A program made the translations under genes and the position numbers. Positions 28,668 through 37,744 of a stretch of 37,744 nt of DNA are shown here, one piece after another. The stretch comes from Coemansia sp. RSA 922 (lineage: Eukaryota; Kickxellomycota; Kickxellomycetes; Kickxellales; Kickxellaceae): contig JANBQS010000091.1 of the NCBI GenBank assembly GCA_027577415.1, forward strand, positions 1 to 37,744, read 5' to 3'. Under the pieces are notes generated by a model. That model had not been told where the DNA came from. It saw only the letters and a program-made list of their open reading frames with translations, and made no database searches. Within the stretch, counting starts at the first letter, position 1. The number at the start of each line of letters is the position of its first letter.

Positions 28668-31031
28668 ATGCCACCCAACCCGCAACAGAGTAAAATCGCC
28701 AGTCGCTTAGATAAGGCCGCGAAACAGACTAAACGAAAGCAGCACATCTCCCACGACTCGGACGACGAGGCAGAAGATGTCGTAGAGTGGGGGCAGAGGT
28801 TAGATGGTGAGACTGCTTCGAGTGGCACTGCTGCTAACGCAACGCCGTCAGCGAGACGCGTCACACGGCAAAGCGGCATGACAAACAAGGACCTATACAA
28901 AAGCGTTGTGGTCAATGGTACGGAGTATCACTTGGGACAGGCGGTACAAGTGCAGAGCTCCAACGACACGCCGTACTTGGCGATAATCTACAAGCTGTGG
29001 GAGAGCGAAAAGGGCGAAAAGCAGATGGTGGCACGGTGGCTATTGCGACAAAGCGAGATGTTTGTCAGTAAAAAGCTGGGCGAGGTTCACGCCGAGCCTG
29101 GAGAGGTGTTTTATTCGAATGCCGACGACTTGATTACGCCAGACAAAATACTCGCTCCACTCGAGGTTCTGTCGCACGCTGCGTATCAAGCGCATCTGGC
29201 AGCGACACCCTTGGCGCCTCAGGGAAAAAAGTCAGCGAAGGCGTTCGATGCGAGTGTGTGTTTTTGCCGGCGGTACTTTAACGAGCAGTCGGCATTTATT
29301 GGCGAATTGGACTGGGAAGACATTTACCGTAGTAATACTGGCAAGATCTTGGACCCGGTTATCGACGCGGAGATGTTCAAGAAGCAGGAAAAGAAGAAGC
29401 TGCTGGGGAAGGAAGCCGCTGCGCAGGCTGGCCGTGCCAGAGTCCAGGCCAAACGCGGCCGTCCGCAAGCAGTAAGCGCTGCCGCGACTCGGAGGAGAAA
29501 GGTCGGAGATAGCGATGACGAGGACGCTGACCTTGCTGCCGCACCCGCCAGCGATGACGATGATGAGGATGGTAAATATTGCGTGTCTGACCGAGACGAC
29601 TTTGCACCGGCTAAGCGTGGACGTCGTAAGACCATAGCGGCGGCGCCTAGAACGCCAGCGCGGGCGCGGCGGGCGACATTGGCAAAGGGCACTTTAACGC
29701 CGGCGACGGCGACCAAGCGGCGGATGCGGTTGCAGGACATCCAGCTCTCTGCAGCAGTCAGTGCCACTATCTTGAGGCGTGCAGCTCGCATGGGTAGCGA
29801 GCTGCAAGCTGTGGCGCCTGAGGGGGCCTCGGTTTACGAGGTGGCTCGGCAGCGGCTCCATGTGTCTGCGGTTCCTGACACACTTCCTTGTCGCGAGGAC
29901 GAGTTTGCTGAGATATACGGCCACCTGTACAACACTATCGAGGAGCGCAACAGCATGTGCATGTATATTTCTGGTGTTCCTGGTACGGGCAAAACCGCTA
30001 CTGTGCATGAGGTCATTCGCACGCTGCAGGAGAACTCGGAGGAGGGCGAGTTGCCTGACTTTCAGTATATCGAGCTCAACGGCATGAAGATGACTGAGCC
30101 GGCGCAGGCGTACACGCAGTTGTGGCAGGCTATTGCGGGCGAGAAAGCTACGCCCAAACACGCGGCGCAGTTGCTCGAGAAGCATTTTAGCACTCCGAGT
30201 CCGCGTCGTCGCACCTATGTCGTGCTGATGGATGAACTGGATCTATTGGTGACCAAGTCGCAGTCGATTATGTATAACTTTTTCGACTGGCCGCATCGCC
30301 CGCACGCAAAGCTGGTGGTCGTGGCGATTGCCAATACGATGGACTTGCCTGAGCGTATGCTGAACCACAAGGTTTCTAGTCGGTTGGGGCTGACGCGTAT
30401 TAATTTCCAGCCGTACTCTCATCAGCAGCTCATGACTATTGTGCAGTCAAGGCTTGAGGGATGTGCGGCATTCGATGCTGATGCTGTTGAGCTGTGCGCG
30501 CGAAAGATCAGCGCTGTGTCGGGCGACGCGCGTCGTGCGCTTGATGTGTGTCGTCGTGCTGTCGAGATTGTCGAGGCAGAGTCGGCTCGCGAAAGTACTT
30601 TGGCTGGTGGTAAGCGCCTGCGGCCGAGTGAGGACTCTGGGCAGCTGGGGCTGGTCACTATGATGGTTATTGATAGGGCTGTCAAGGAGATGTACGCGTC
30701 TGGTAATGTCGCCTTTATTCAGAACGCGTCGTTGCAGCAAAAGGTGTTTCTTCTCTCGTTGCGCGCGGCCATCCGCAAGGCCGGCATTCCTGAGGTATCC
30801 TTGGGCGATGTGGCCTTTGTTCATCGCCAGCTCTGCCAAATGCACGAGCTCGTCATTCCCTCGTACGACCAAATCGCAAAGATCTGCTCGCAGTTGGGCG
30901 CTACGCGGTGTATACTGACTGAATCAAGCATCCTTGATGTCCACCAGCAAGTACGACTGGCTATCGCTGAAGACGATATTACTGTGGCGCTGCGACCCGA
31001 TCCATTCTTCCAAAAGATCGCCACGTCGTAA
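28668..31031 (+). CDS. ORC1: Origin recognition complex subunit 1
   Basis: Largest ORC subunit, an ATPase that marks replication origins and helps load MCM with Cdc6. The ATG at 28668 gives 787 residues. The frame is open 32 codons upstream but is hydrophobic and A/T-rich there, so it is probably leader. A BAH domain occupies about residues 80-195 (HLGQAVQVQS, YKLWESEKGEKQMVARWLLRQSE). A basic, acidic-patched linker with KRGRPQ and KRGRRK AT-hook-like motifs follows. The AAA+ module has Walker A GVPGTGKT at 436-443, Walker B VLMDELD ending at 525, and a sensor 1 region (IANTMDLPERML). A winged-helix region closes the protein. All nucleotide-binding residues look intact. Confidence 0.96.
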   Translation: MPPNPQQSKIASRLDKAAKQTKRKQHISHDSDDEAEDVVEWGQRLDGETASSGTAANATPSARRVTRQSGMTNKDLYKSVVVNGTEYHLGQAVQVQSSNDTPYLAIIYKLWESEKGEKQMVARWLLRQSEMFVSKKLGEVHAEPGEVFYSNADDLITPDKILAPLEVLSHAAYQAHLAATPLAPQGKKSAKAFDASVCFCRRYFNEQSAFIGELDWEDIYRSNTGKILDPVIDAEMFKKQEKKKLLGKEAAAQAGRARVQAKRGRPQAVSAAATRRRKVGDSDDEDADLAAAPASDDDDEDGKYCVSDRDDFAPAKRGRRKTIAAAPRTPARARRATLAKGTLTPATATKRRMRLQDIQLSAAVSATILRRAARMGSELQAVAPEGASVYEVARQRLHVSAVPDTLPCREDEFAEIYGHLYNTIEERNSMCMYISGVPGTGKTATVHEVIRTLQENSEEGELPDFQYIELNGMKMTEPAQAYTQLWQAIAGEKATPKHAAQLLEKHFSTPSPRRRTYVVLMDELDLLVTKSQSIMYNFFDWPHRPHAKLVVVAIANTMDLPERMLNHKVSSRLGLTRINFQPYSHQQLMTIVQSRLEGCAAFDADAVELCARKISAVSGDARRALDVCRRAVEIVEAESARESTLAGGKRLRPSEDSGQLGLVTMMVIDRAVKEMYASGNVAFIQNASLQQKVFLLSLRAAIRKAGIPEVSLGDVAFVHRQLCQMHELVIPSYDQIAKICSQLGATRCILTESSILDVHQQVRLAIAEDDITVALRPDPFFQKIATS

Positions 31032-31198
31032 CATGAAAATTAAGTAGTGATTTGTTGATTATGTTCTGCCAGCTATTTTCTTGATTCTGGCAAGAAGCGT
31101 CAACTGTTTTTTTCTACCTTGAGTTTGTTTCTTTTTTTTATTTGGTTTTATTTTTTATTTTTCGTTGGCATTTTATAAACCTTTTTTTTGTTGTAGAA

Positions 31199-32936
<1,738 letters not shown>

Positions 32937-33163
32937 GTGCATCGCTCTCTTTCTCTCTCTTTTTCTACTAAAATGTTTTTGAGCACGTCATCTCTAATAT
33001 ATTGACACTTACAGTTGACCTTGTTGCCTAATGTGTGTGTAAACTTTGTGTATATGTATAAAAACAGACGAGAAAATTGAAAAAGAACGAAATATGTAAA
33101 AAAAGAAAAGGTGCGAGAACTGTTTGTCTAAGGTGAGAGAAGCGCGGATAAATGTACGAAGCA

Positions 33164-34696
33164 CTAGTGCATGTTGTTGTTGTGGTGATGGTGGTGGTCA
33201 AAGGCAGAAGAGCCGTCGGGCATCAATGTGTACGAGTGCTGCATGGGCCACGGGTTGACGGTGGTGCCCATGGGAGCGGTGACGGCATCGGCGCTCAGGT
33301 AGCCTCCAGCGAATGCATTGATGGGCATGTTGTCAGCGACAGAGAACACGTTCATAGCAGACGTGTCGATCATGGACAGACCAGCCGAAATCTGAGAGTC
33401 GAAGCCATTTGCTACGCTGTTGGCAAAGGCCGAAGTGTCGATGGCAAGCCCGGCGGAGATATTGGACAACGAGCGCGCGTGCAAGCTGTGTGCGGGATGT
33501 TGAGGCACAGCGCCGGAAAACTCTGCGATGGGGAAGTTCGGGTTAAGCGGCATTAGCATAGGCGACCCGTCGCAAACCATATACGGGCTTGGGTCCATGC
33601 ACACTGTCGACGAGGCGGGAGTGCCGACCTGTGGCGGCGTAAATGTAAACTCGTATTGGGTCGGGAATGGCTGGATATTGTCGGGAGTGTACATTCCATT
33701 GTTGGCTGCTGACAGATACGCGTTGTTGCTCTTGCTGGCTAGATGCTTGCGGAGCTCTTGCGATATGCGGCGCTTGGCACCAGAGCGAGAGAATCCGCCC
33801 GGTGGCAGAGTGTGACTACGACGCCTGCCCGGATTGAAGCCGGCCGGGCCGACATTGTGGCCACCCAAGCCCAAGCCTAGGTTGTTGCTGGCGTCCTGAG
33901 GTACTGCGCGCAATGCTGGCGAGGCATGTAGGCCTGGCGACGACGAGCTCTGTCCATCTGAATGTGCCTCGGCATCGGAGCCCACATCGCCGTCTGTGCG
34001 TGCGCGCTTGGCCTTGTTCATATCGTATATGCGCTTTTCCTCTTGGTACTTTCTCTGGAACAGGTTTTTGACCTCGAGCGGCTCGGTCCTCCAGCACTCG
34101 CCGGCCATGCGCGAAATCTCTGTCTGGCTAATATCTGGGTGCATACTTTTGAGGTCGTCGATTTTGTGGTTACGATACTTGATAAAGGCGTTCGTCGGCT
34201 TGGGCGAGCGGTCCCTCGGCTTTGGCTTAGGCTTGGGTAGGCGAGCCTTGCGTAACTCGCGAAACACATAGTCGACGTTCGTAGTGTTGGGGATAAACAC
34301 TAGGCAGTGTCCTGGTACATGTTCAATGAACGAGGTGCCGTCGGCGGAGTAGAACTGGCGTACTTTGTGTTCCATGACTTTGGAATCCTGATTGAGGGCG
34401 AATATGGCGCTGTCGTTGTGGTTGGGAATCTTGGAGGAATAGATAGTGTCGAAATTAGGCGAGTTCTCCACAAAGAGTTCGTTCGAAGATTGCTTCTCTT
34501 TTATAGACGCCACATTAGGGATTACCTGCAGTTGTGGCGAAGCTCGGGACGGTGTTGTCTGCGCCGTGGCATTTGCGGACGTGAGTGGTGGAGGCATCGC
34601 CAAGTACGCCTGACTAGCCGACCAGTAGTTGTTCTCAGACCTTGTCTGTCCCGAGCACTGATCGCCTGCATAGGGACGCGCTGCCTGGTTTTGCAT
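33164..34696 (-). CDS. HMG-box transcription factor (MATA_HMG/Sox-like)
   Basis: Sequence-specific DNA-bending regulator of 510 residues in one exon. The ATG at 34696 is the only Met at the 5' end of the frame, and the frame upstream begins with TTG. The HMG box spans about residues 165-236: PTNAFIKYRNHK, the WRTEP-type helix 2 (GECWRTEPLEVKNLFQRKY) and a basic tail (MNKAKRARTD). The Asn-Ala-Phe-Ile start resembles MATA_HMG boxes of fungal mating-type (MAT1-2, Mat-Mc) and Ste11-like proteins. A basic KPKPKPRDR run lies before the box. Before that, a conserved-looking block has FIEHVPGHCLVFIPNTTNVDYVFRELRK. The C-terminal half is low-complexity Ser/Pro/Asn/His with a final HHHHHNNNMH. It may control mating or development (inference). 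Its upstream region carries HMG-type core sites. Confidence 0.88.
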   Translation of the reverse strand: MQNQAARPYAGDQCSGQTRSENNYWSASQAYLAMPPPLTSANATAQTTPSRASPQLQVIPNVASIKEKQSSNELFVENSPNFDTIYSSKIPNHNDSAIFALNQDSKVMEHKVRQFYSADGTSFIEHVPGHCLVFIPNTTNVDYVFRELRKARLPKPKPKPRDRSPKPTNAFIKYRNHKIDDLKSMHPDISQTEISRMAGECWRTEPLEVKNLFQRKYQEEKRIYDMNKAKRARTDGDVGSDAEAHSDGQSSSSPGLHASPALRAVPQDASNNLGLGLGGHNVGPAGFNPGRRRSHTLPPGGFSRSGAKRRISQELRKHLASKSNNAYLSAANNGMYTPDNIQPFPTQYEFTFTPPQVGTPASSTVCMDPSPYMVCDGSPMLMPLNPNFPIAEFSGAVPQHPAHSLHARSLSNISAGLAIDTSAFANSVANGFDSQISAGLSMIDTSAMNVFSVADNMPINAFAGGYLSADAVTAPMGTTVNPWPMQHSYTLMPDGSSAFDHHHHHNNNMH

Positions 34697-34896
34697 GGCC
34701 CAAAGTGTGACTTGAGTGCACAAGAGATGTGTTATAAGAGCGTAGCTGTAAAATGGAACTGTGCACCCCTCCTGATTGTGTGCCCGTGCGTGCGTGCTAG
34801 TTGCGGTGTGTGAGCTGGTCGAGTGGACGTGCAGGTGACTGGCGGTGAATAATAAAGTCCTTGTGTTCAAAGCCAGCAAGAAAAGCGACGGCCGAT

Positions 34897-34920
34897 ATTG
34901 TACAATGGCTTATACAATGG
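34897..34920 (-). promoter_or_regulatory. HMG-type sites: ATTGTACAAT plus second ACAATGG
   Basis: The palindrome ATTGTACAAT (34897-34906) and two ACAATGG motifs (34902-34908 and 34914-34920) form a close tandem about 200 bp upstream of the HMG-box start codon. ACAAT/ATTGT is the core bound by Sox/SRY and Mat-Mc type HMG boxes. I infer possible autoregulation. Confidence 0.45.
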
Positions 34921-34989
34921 CTTGTATTGGCAAAAATCGATGAGTAATTGGCGTAATAGGGTAGATAGGCAAGGTGCGAGCTACCAACG

Positions 34990-34999
34990 ATTGTACAAT
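34990..34999 (-). promoter_or_regulatory. Second ATTGTACAAT palindrome upstream of the HMG gene
   Basis: An exact second copy of ATTGTACAAT, 93 bp farther from the start codon than the first. Each copy presents two inverted HMG core sites. The repeat of a 10-bp palindrome within 100 bp is suggestive but unproven. Confidence 0.4.
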
Positions 35000-36042
35000 T
35001 GAGAGAAGATGAAAAAAAAGAGTAGAGGTAAAAGGGGTCGTATATGTTCAAGTGGTAAGAGGAAGCCGGGAAGCCGGGGAATTATAAATGAATGGCAAGC
35101 GCCGCCTCTAATGCTCTCTCTCTCCCGGTCAGGGCAAGGCACAATAGCGCAACCCACCCCCCTGGGCAAGACACCAAGGGCAGTCCTAAATTTGCTTCCC
35201 AAGCGCCTAAGAATAAAAAAAAAAAGTAAGCGTTGTCAGCCAACCATTTTCTCCTTTTCCCTTTTGCCTGCTTATTTTTAATTTCTTATTGCTGGATTCC
35301 GTCCCTATGTCTGCCATGACCTGTGCCCAAAAACAAAAAAAAAACAGCCGGGAGATTGTAATGCTGGTGACATACATATGCAACTCACATTCTCAAGGGA
35401 CAAGAGGGATGACAATCCAGGGCGATTGTTCCTATAGCCGGGTTGCTGCATGGCCAGCAGCGGGTCGTGTAAGGCCGACGCAGTCTATACCACTCACACA
35501 TCTGTCCACCGAGTAAGAAAACAAAAAAAAAACTGTAAGCATGCGGACAGGAACTGCCTGATATTCGTAGCCTTGCAGACATGGGAAGAAGGGGACATTG
35601 ACCCGCATTCACAATTGGTAATGTGCATGCACAGTGCCTGAGATTCCGGAAGATGCTCTTACTGAGCTAGAGAAAAAAAAAGTCGTGAGAAGCGCACGGC
35701 AAATGCAGACATGAGGGGGAACGAGGCGCGATTGTTGATTGAGACTGGTGTCTATCCAATGGCACTTCAGCCTGTTTCAGCCCATGTCCAAACAAGCTAG
35801 TTAATGGACCGCGCAAGCCGGCTTGGTCATATAACTTGCAAGTCCTCTAAAAAAAAAGCAGCACCAACCTTCATCCTTTGTTTCCATATTTGGAACGCTG
35901 CGCTCAAAGCTGCAAATGTTATTGTAGCCATAGCAATATGTTACCCCTTTGCTGCAGTAAACGACTTTTTGCCTTTTTGGCCAAGGCCCGCATATGTTGC
36001 ATTGTTCCTCAACTCAGACTATTTTTTTTTTATCTTTTTTGG

Positions 36043-36056
36043 GTGTGTGTGTGTGT
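36043..36056. repeat. (GT)7 microsatellite
   Basis: Seven uninterrupted GT dinucleotides follow two T-rich runs in the non-coding region upstream of the HMG gene. Confidence 0.8.
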
Positions 36057-36245
36057 TCTATACCGCAGATGTGTTTACCGTTGTAATTGTTTGAGCTACA
36101 CTCACACGCGCCGGACAGACAGACAAATGAGTGCGGGACGCGCTGCATGCATATAAGCGGATGCACATGAGGGAGTGTGCAATTCATTCGCTGACCGGGT
36201 CATGCAATGCACGCAGACACGACTTTGAATATTCGCGATTGCCAT

Positions 36246-36615
36246 GTGGCGAGTGCCTCACACTCGATGGCGTGAGCAATATATATGCGGGGTGTCAGCA
36301 GGTTGTGGCAAAGTGCATATTCGTGCATTGGTGACGACCCATGTGTAGGCACAAACCTGTTTATGTTCCTGTTGCTCATTACAATATATCTTGCTGCAAG
36401 CACGGCCGATTATACATTCCGATTGTGCCTGAGGGCCCGTGGCGAGTGAAGAGTTGTGGCGTGTGGCGGGACACACGCGGGAGGGATGCTATGCACGAGG
36501 ACATGGAGGATCGCTGCAAGTAGTGCCACTTTATTCTGGTCCTTCGGTGCATTGTTGTGGCGAGTGGAAGGCGCCTGCCGCACCTGACATCCAAGTTCTA
36601 AGGCTGTGGCGAGTG
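36246..36615 (+). repeat. Four copies of GTGGCGAGTG
   Basis: Exact copies of the 10-mer GTGGCGAGTG occur at 36246-36255, 36439-36448, 36557-36566 and 36606-36615, all in the same orientation. A near copy (GTGGCGTGTGGCGG) lies just after the second. The copies are unevenly spaced and not part of a longer repeat, which suits binding sites better than a decayed tandem array. Confidence 0.7.
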
Positions 36616-36942
36616 TGAACTGCATGTATGTTTTTTTTACTGTGTGGCTGAGCTTCCCAGCCACACGCATGTGAGCAAAGTTCTTCTAGCTGCATGAAAG
36701 AGGGTCGATCATACTATTATTTTTTTTCTGCCACAAACGAGAACGCAAAGAGCTGATTGGAGCTCGTCAGTTCTCTCTTTTGCTGACAATACTGAGATTA
36801 CGATTTTGATAATCAAGATTTATTGTCTCGCAAAGATGTGTCCTTTTCTGATAAGAGTCTCGAGCACTAATACACTTGGCATCTAATACAAGTGTACACT
36901 ACCTAGTAACACTATGACGATGAGGCAGAGTGAAAGTAGATA

Positions 36943-36950
36943 TAAAGGCG
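36943..36950 (+). promoter_or_regulatory. Possible TATA box of a rightward transcript
   Basis: ATATAAAG sits about 220 bp before an ATG in fair context (37161). That ATG opens only a 25-codon frame followed by possible GTAAAG donor sequence. A short first exon of a gene beyond the window, like those of MAK21 and RVB2, is conceivable but unsupported. Confidence 0.2.
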
Positions 36951-37744
36951 GGTTGCGCCAGGTACGCTCACAGCCGCACACACTACTTGCTTTGTGATAT
37001 TTCCCACTCTGCCACTTTGTACTTTACATTTTTCTAAAATATTTGTATGCTCTGGTAAGGTTAATTTTATTGTACGTCTCCTTCTTTAAACTATTTCTTG
37101 TCCATAGATTCGATTCATTGATTTTATTAGAGGATTCGGCGACAAAGGTGCAGCACAGACATGTCGCTTCTAAGAGGGCTGACTGCAGAGGTAAAGTGGC
37201 CCAGTGGTCTGCAGTGCATGCGGCACTCAAAATGTTAGAGCCACTTTGACATTCTCATTATCAATCGAGAGTAGCGCCAAACACCCTCGCTCACACTTAC
37301 ATGCGGACTTTGTATTCAAATTTAACAACAACTAACTTAGCCACTGGCTGATAAGGTGTCGAATCGTTTCTCCAAGCGCCGGTCTTTGAAAGCAGGTATT
37401 ATCGTTATCCTGATAGAGATTTGCATTGCGAATGGAGACGCTGTACATCTAGAATAATTAACCCCAATTAGGCGAAATGGAATTGCGTCCCCTTATCCAG
37501 ACTCTCCCTTCTCATTAGCCAAAGAGATACTGAGAGCGCACTCTTTGACACTTGGCTGGTCTTGACTCGGTCGAATCCCGCACACTGTGGACGCATTCAG
37601 ATTCTCAGCCCCTCAGAATCGTGTCTGTGACACAGATGAGTGAATCGCTGCTCTCACACGAAGAAAAAAAACAAGGGGCAAGCCGTGCAGCCGCGTGGGG
37701 GCGGGAAAGTGGGGAGGCGATAGACGACAATGCACACGCAATTC

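Larger units (their letters stand above)
34697..37744. other. 3-kb non-coding region upstream of the HMG-box gene
   Basis: I find no supported protein-coding gene here. It contains the HMG gene's promoter and perhaps a long 5' leader. Recurrent A8-A13 or T8-T9 tracts occur roughly every 100-250 bp (for example near 35216, 35336, 35524, 35672, 35850, 36022, 36630 and 36718). There is also a (GT)7 run at 36043-36056, four GTGGCGAGTG elements between 36246 and 36615, and a TATAAA near 36943 on the + strand. The right end could hold the 5' flank of a gene beyond the window. Confidence 0.55.

Noticed and set aside
37161..37238. Short frame from ATG at 37161 with a possible GTAAAG donor after 10 codons
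   Set aside because: Only 25 codons, with no second exon in the window and no homology. A first exon of a gene outside the window cannot be shown.
36849..37355. Several WGATAR motifs (GATA-factor sites)
   Set aside because: Six-base motifs are expected this often by chance, and they show no regular spacing or pairing.
37566..37582. TCGAATCCCGC resembling a tRNA box B
   Set aside because: The T-arm does not fold with a 7-nt TTCRANN loop, and no box A or acceptor stem is found at the right distance.

Overview
The window is nuclear DNA of a fungus. It encodes mitochondrial proteins with N-terminal presequences, a Noc1-type ribosome biogenesis factor, a U2 snRNP protein, ORC1 with a BAH domain, and an HMG-box regulator. 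Introns are few, short (77-166 nt) and mostly near the 5' ends of genes. A FunK1-type (fungal-type kinase) gene with a second partial copy, and moderate GC content, suggest an early-diverging filamentous fungus. Kickxellomycotina (Coemansia and relatives) is my best guess, but it rests on family resemblance, not on a search.

Layout. 1-1422: no supported gene. 1423-4012 (-): three-exon sphingosine kinase. 4481-5788 (-): DCAF4-like WD40 protein. 6168-7094 (+): mitochondrial glycine carrier of the Hem25/SLC25A38 family. 7176-8072 (-): mitochondrial ribosomal protein uS10m, convergent with the carrier. 8313-11837 (+): Mak21/Noc1. 11915-13715 (+): U2SURP/SR140-like splicing factor. 13856-16273 (-): FunK1-type protein whose kinase motifs look degenerate. 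16274-20200: a gene-poor island holding a decayed gene of unknown family, a large imperfect inverted repeat and a truncated second FunK1 copy. 20201-21454 (-): old-yellow-enzyme family oxidoreductase. 21665-23254 (-): mitochondrial GatA/Her2 amidotransferase subunit. 23478-28448 (+): an unrecognised 1656-residue protein. 28668-31031 (+): ORC1. 31199-32936 (+): Rvb2/reptin in four exons, the first contributing only the ATG. 33164-34696 (-): HMG-box (MATA_HMG/Sox-like) transcription factor. 34697-37744: about 3 kb of non-coding DNA upstream of that factor, rich in repeated short motifs and poly(dA:dT) tracts.

Most genes are single-copy housekeeping genes with no obvious operational link. Three are mitochondrial (Hem25, uS10m, GatA), and Mak21, U2SURP, ORC1 and Rvb2 are nuclear machinery. 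The regions most worth a second look are the FunK1 island (inverted repeat, truncated copy, possible pseudokinase) and the HMG-box gene. The HMG-box gene carries paired ATTGT/ACAAT sites upstream of its own start and a 10-bp element repeated four times farther upstream.
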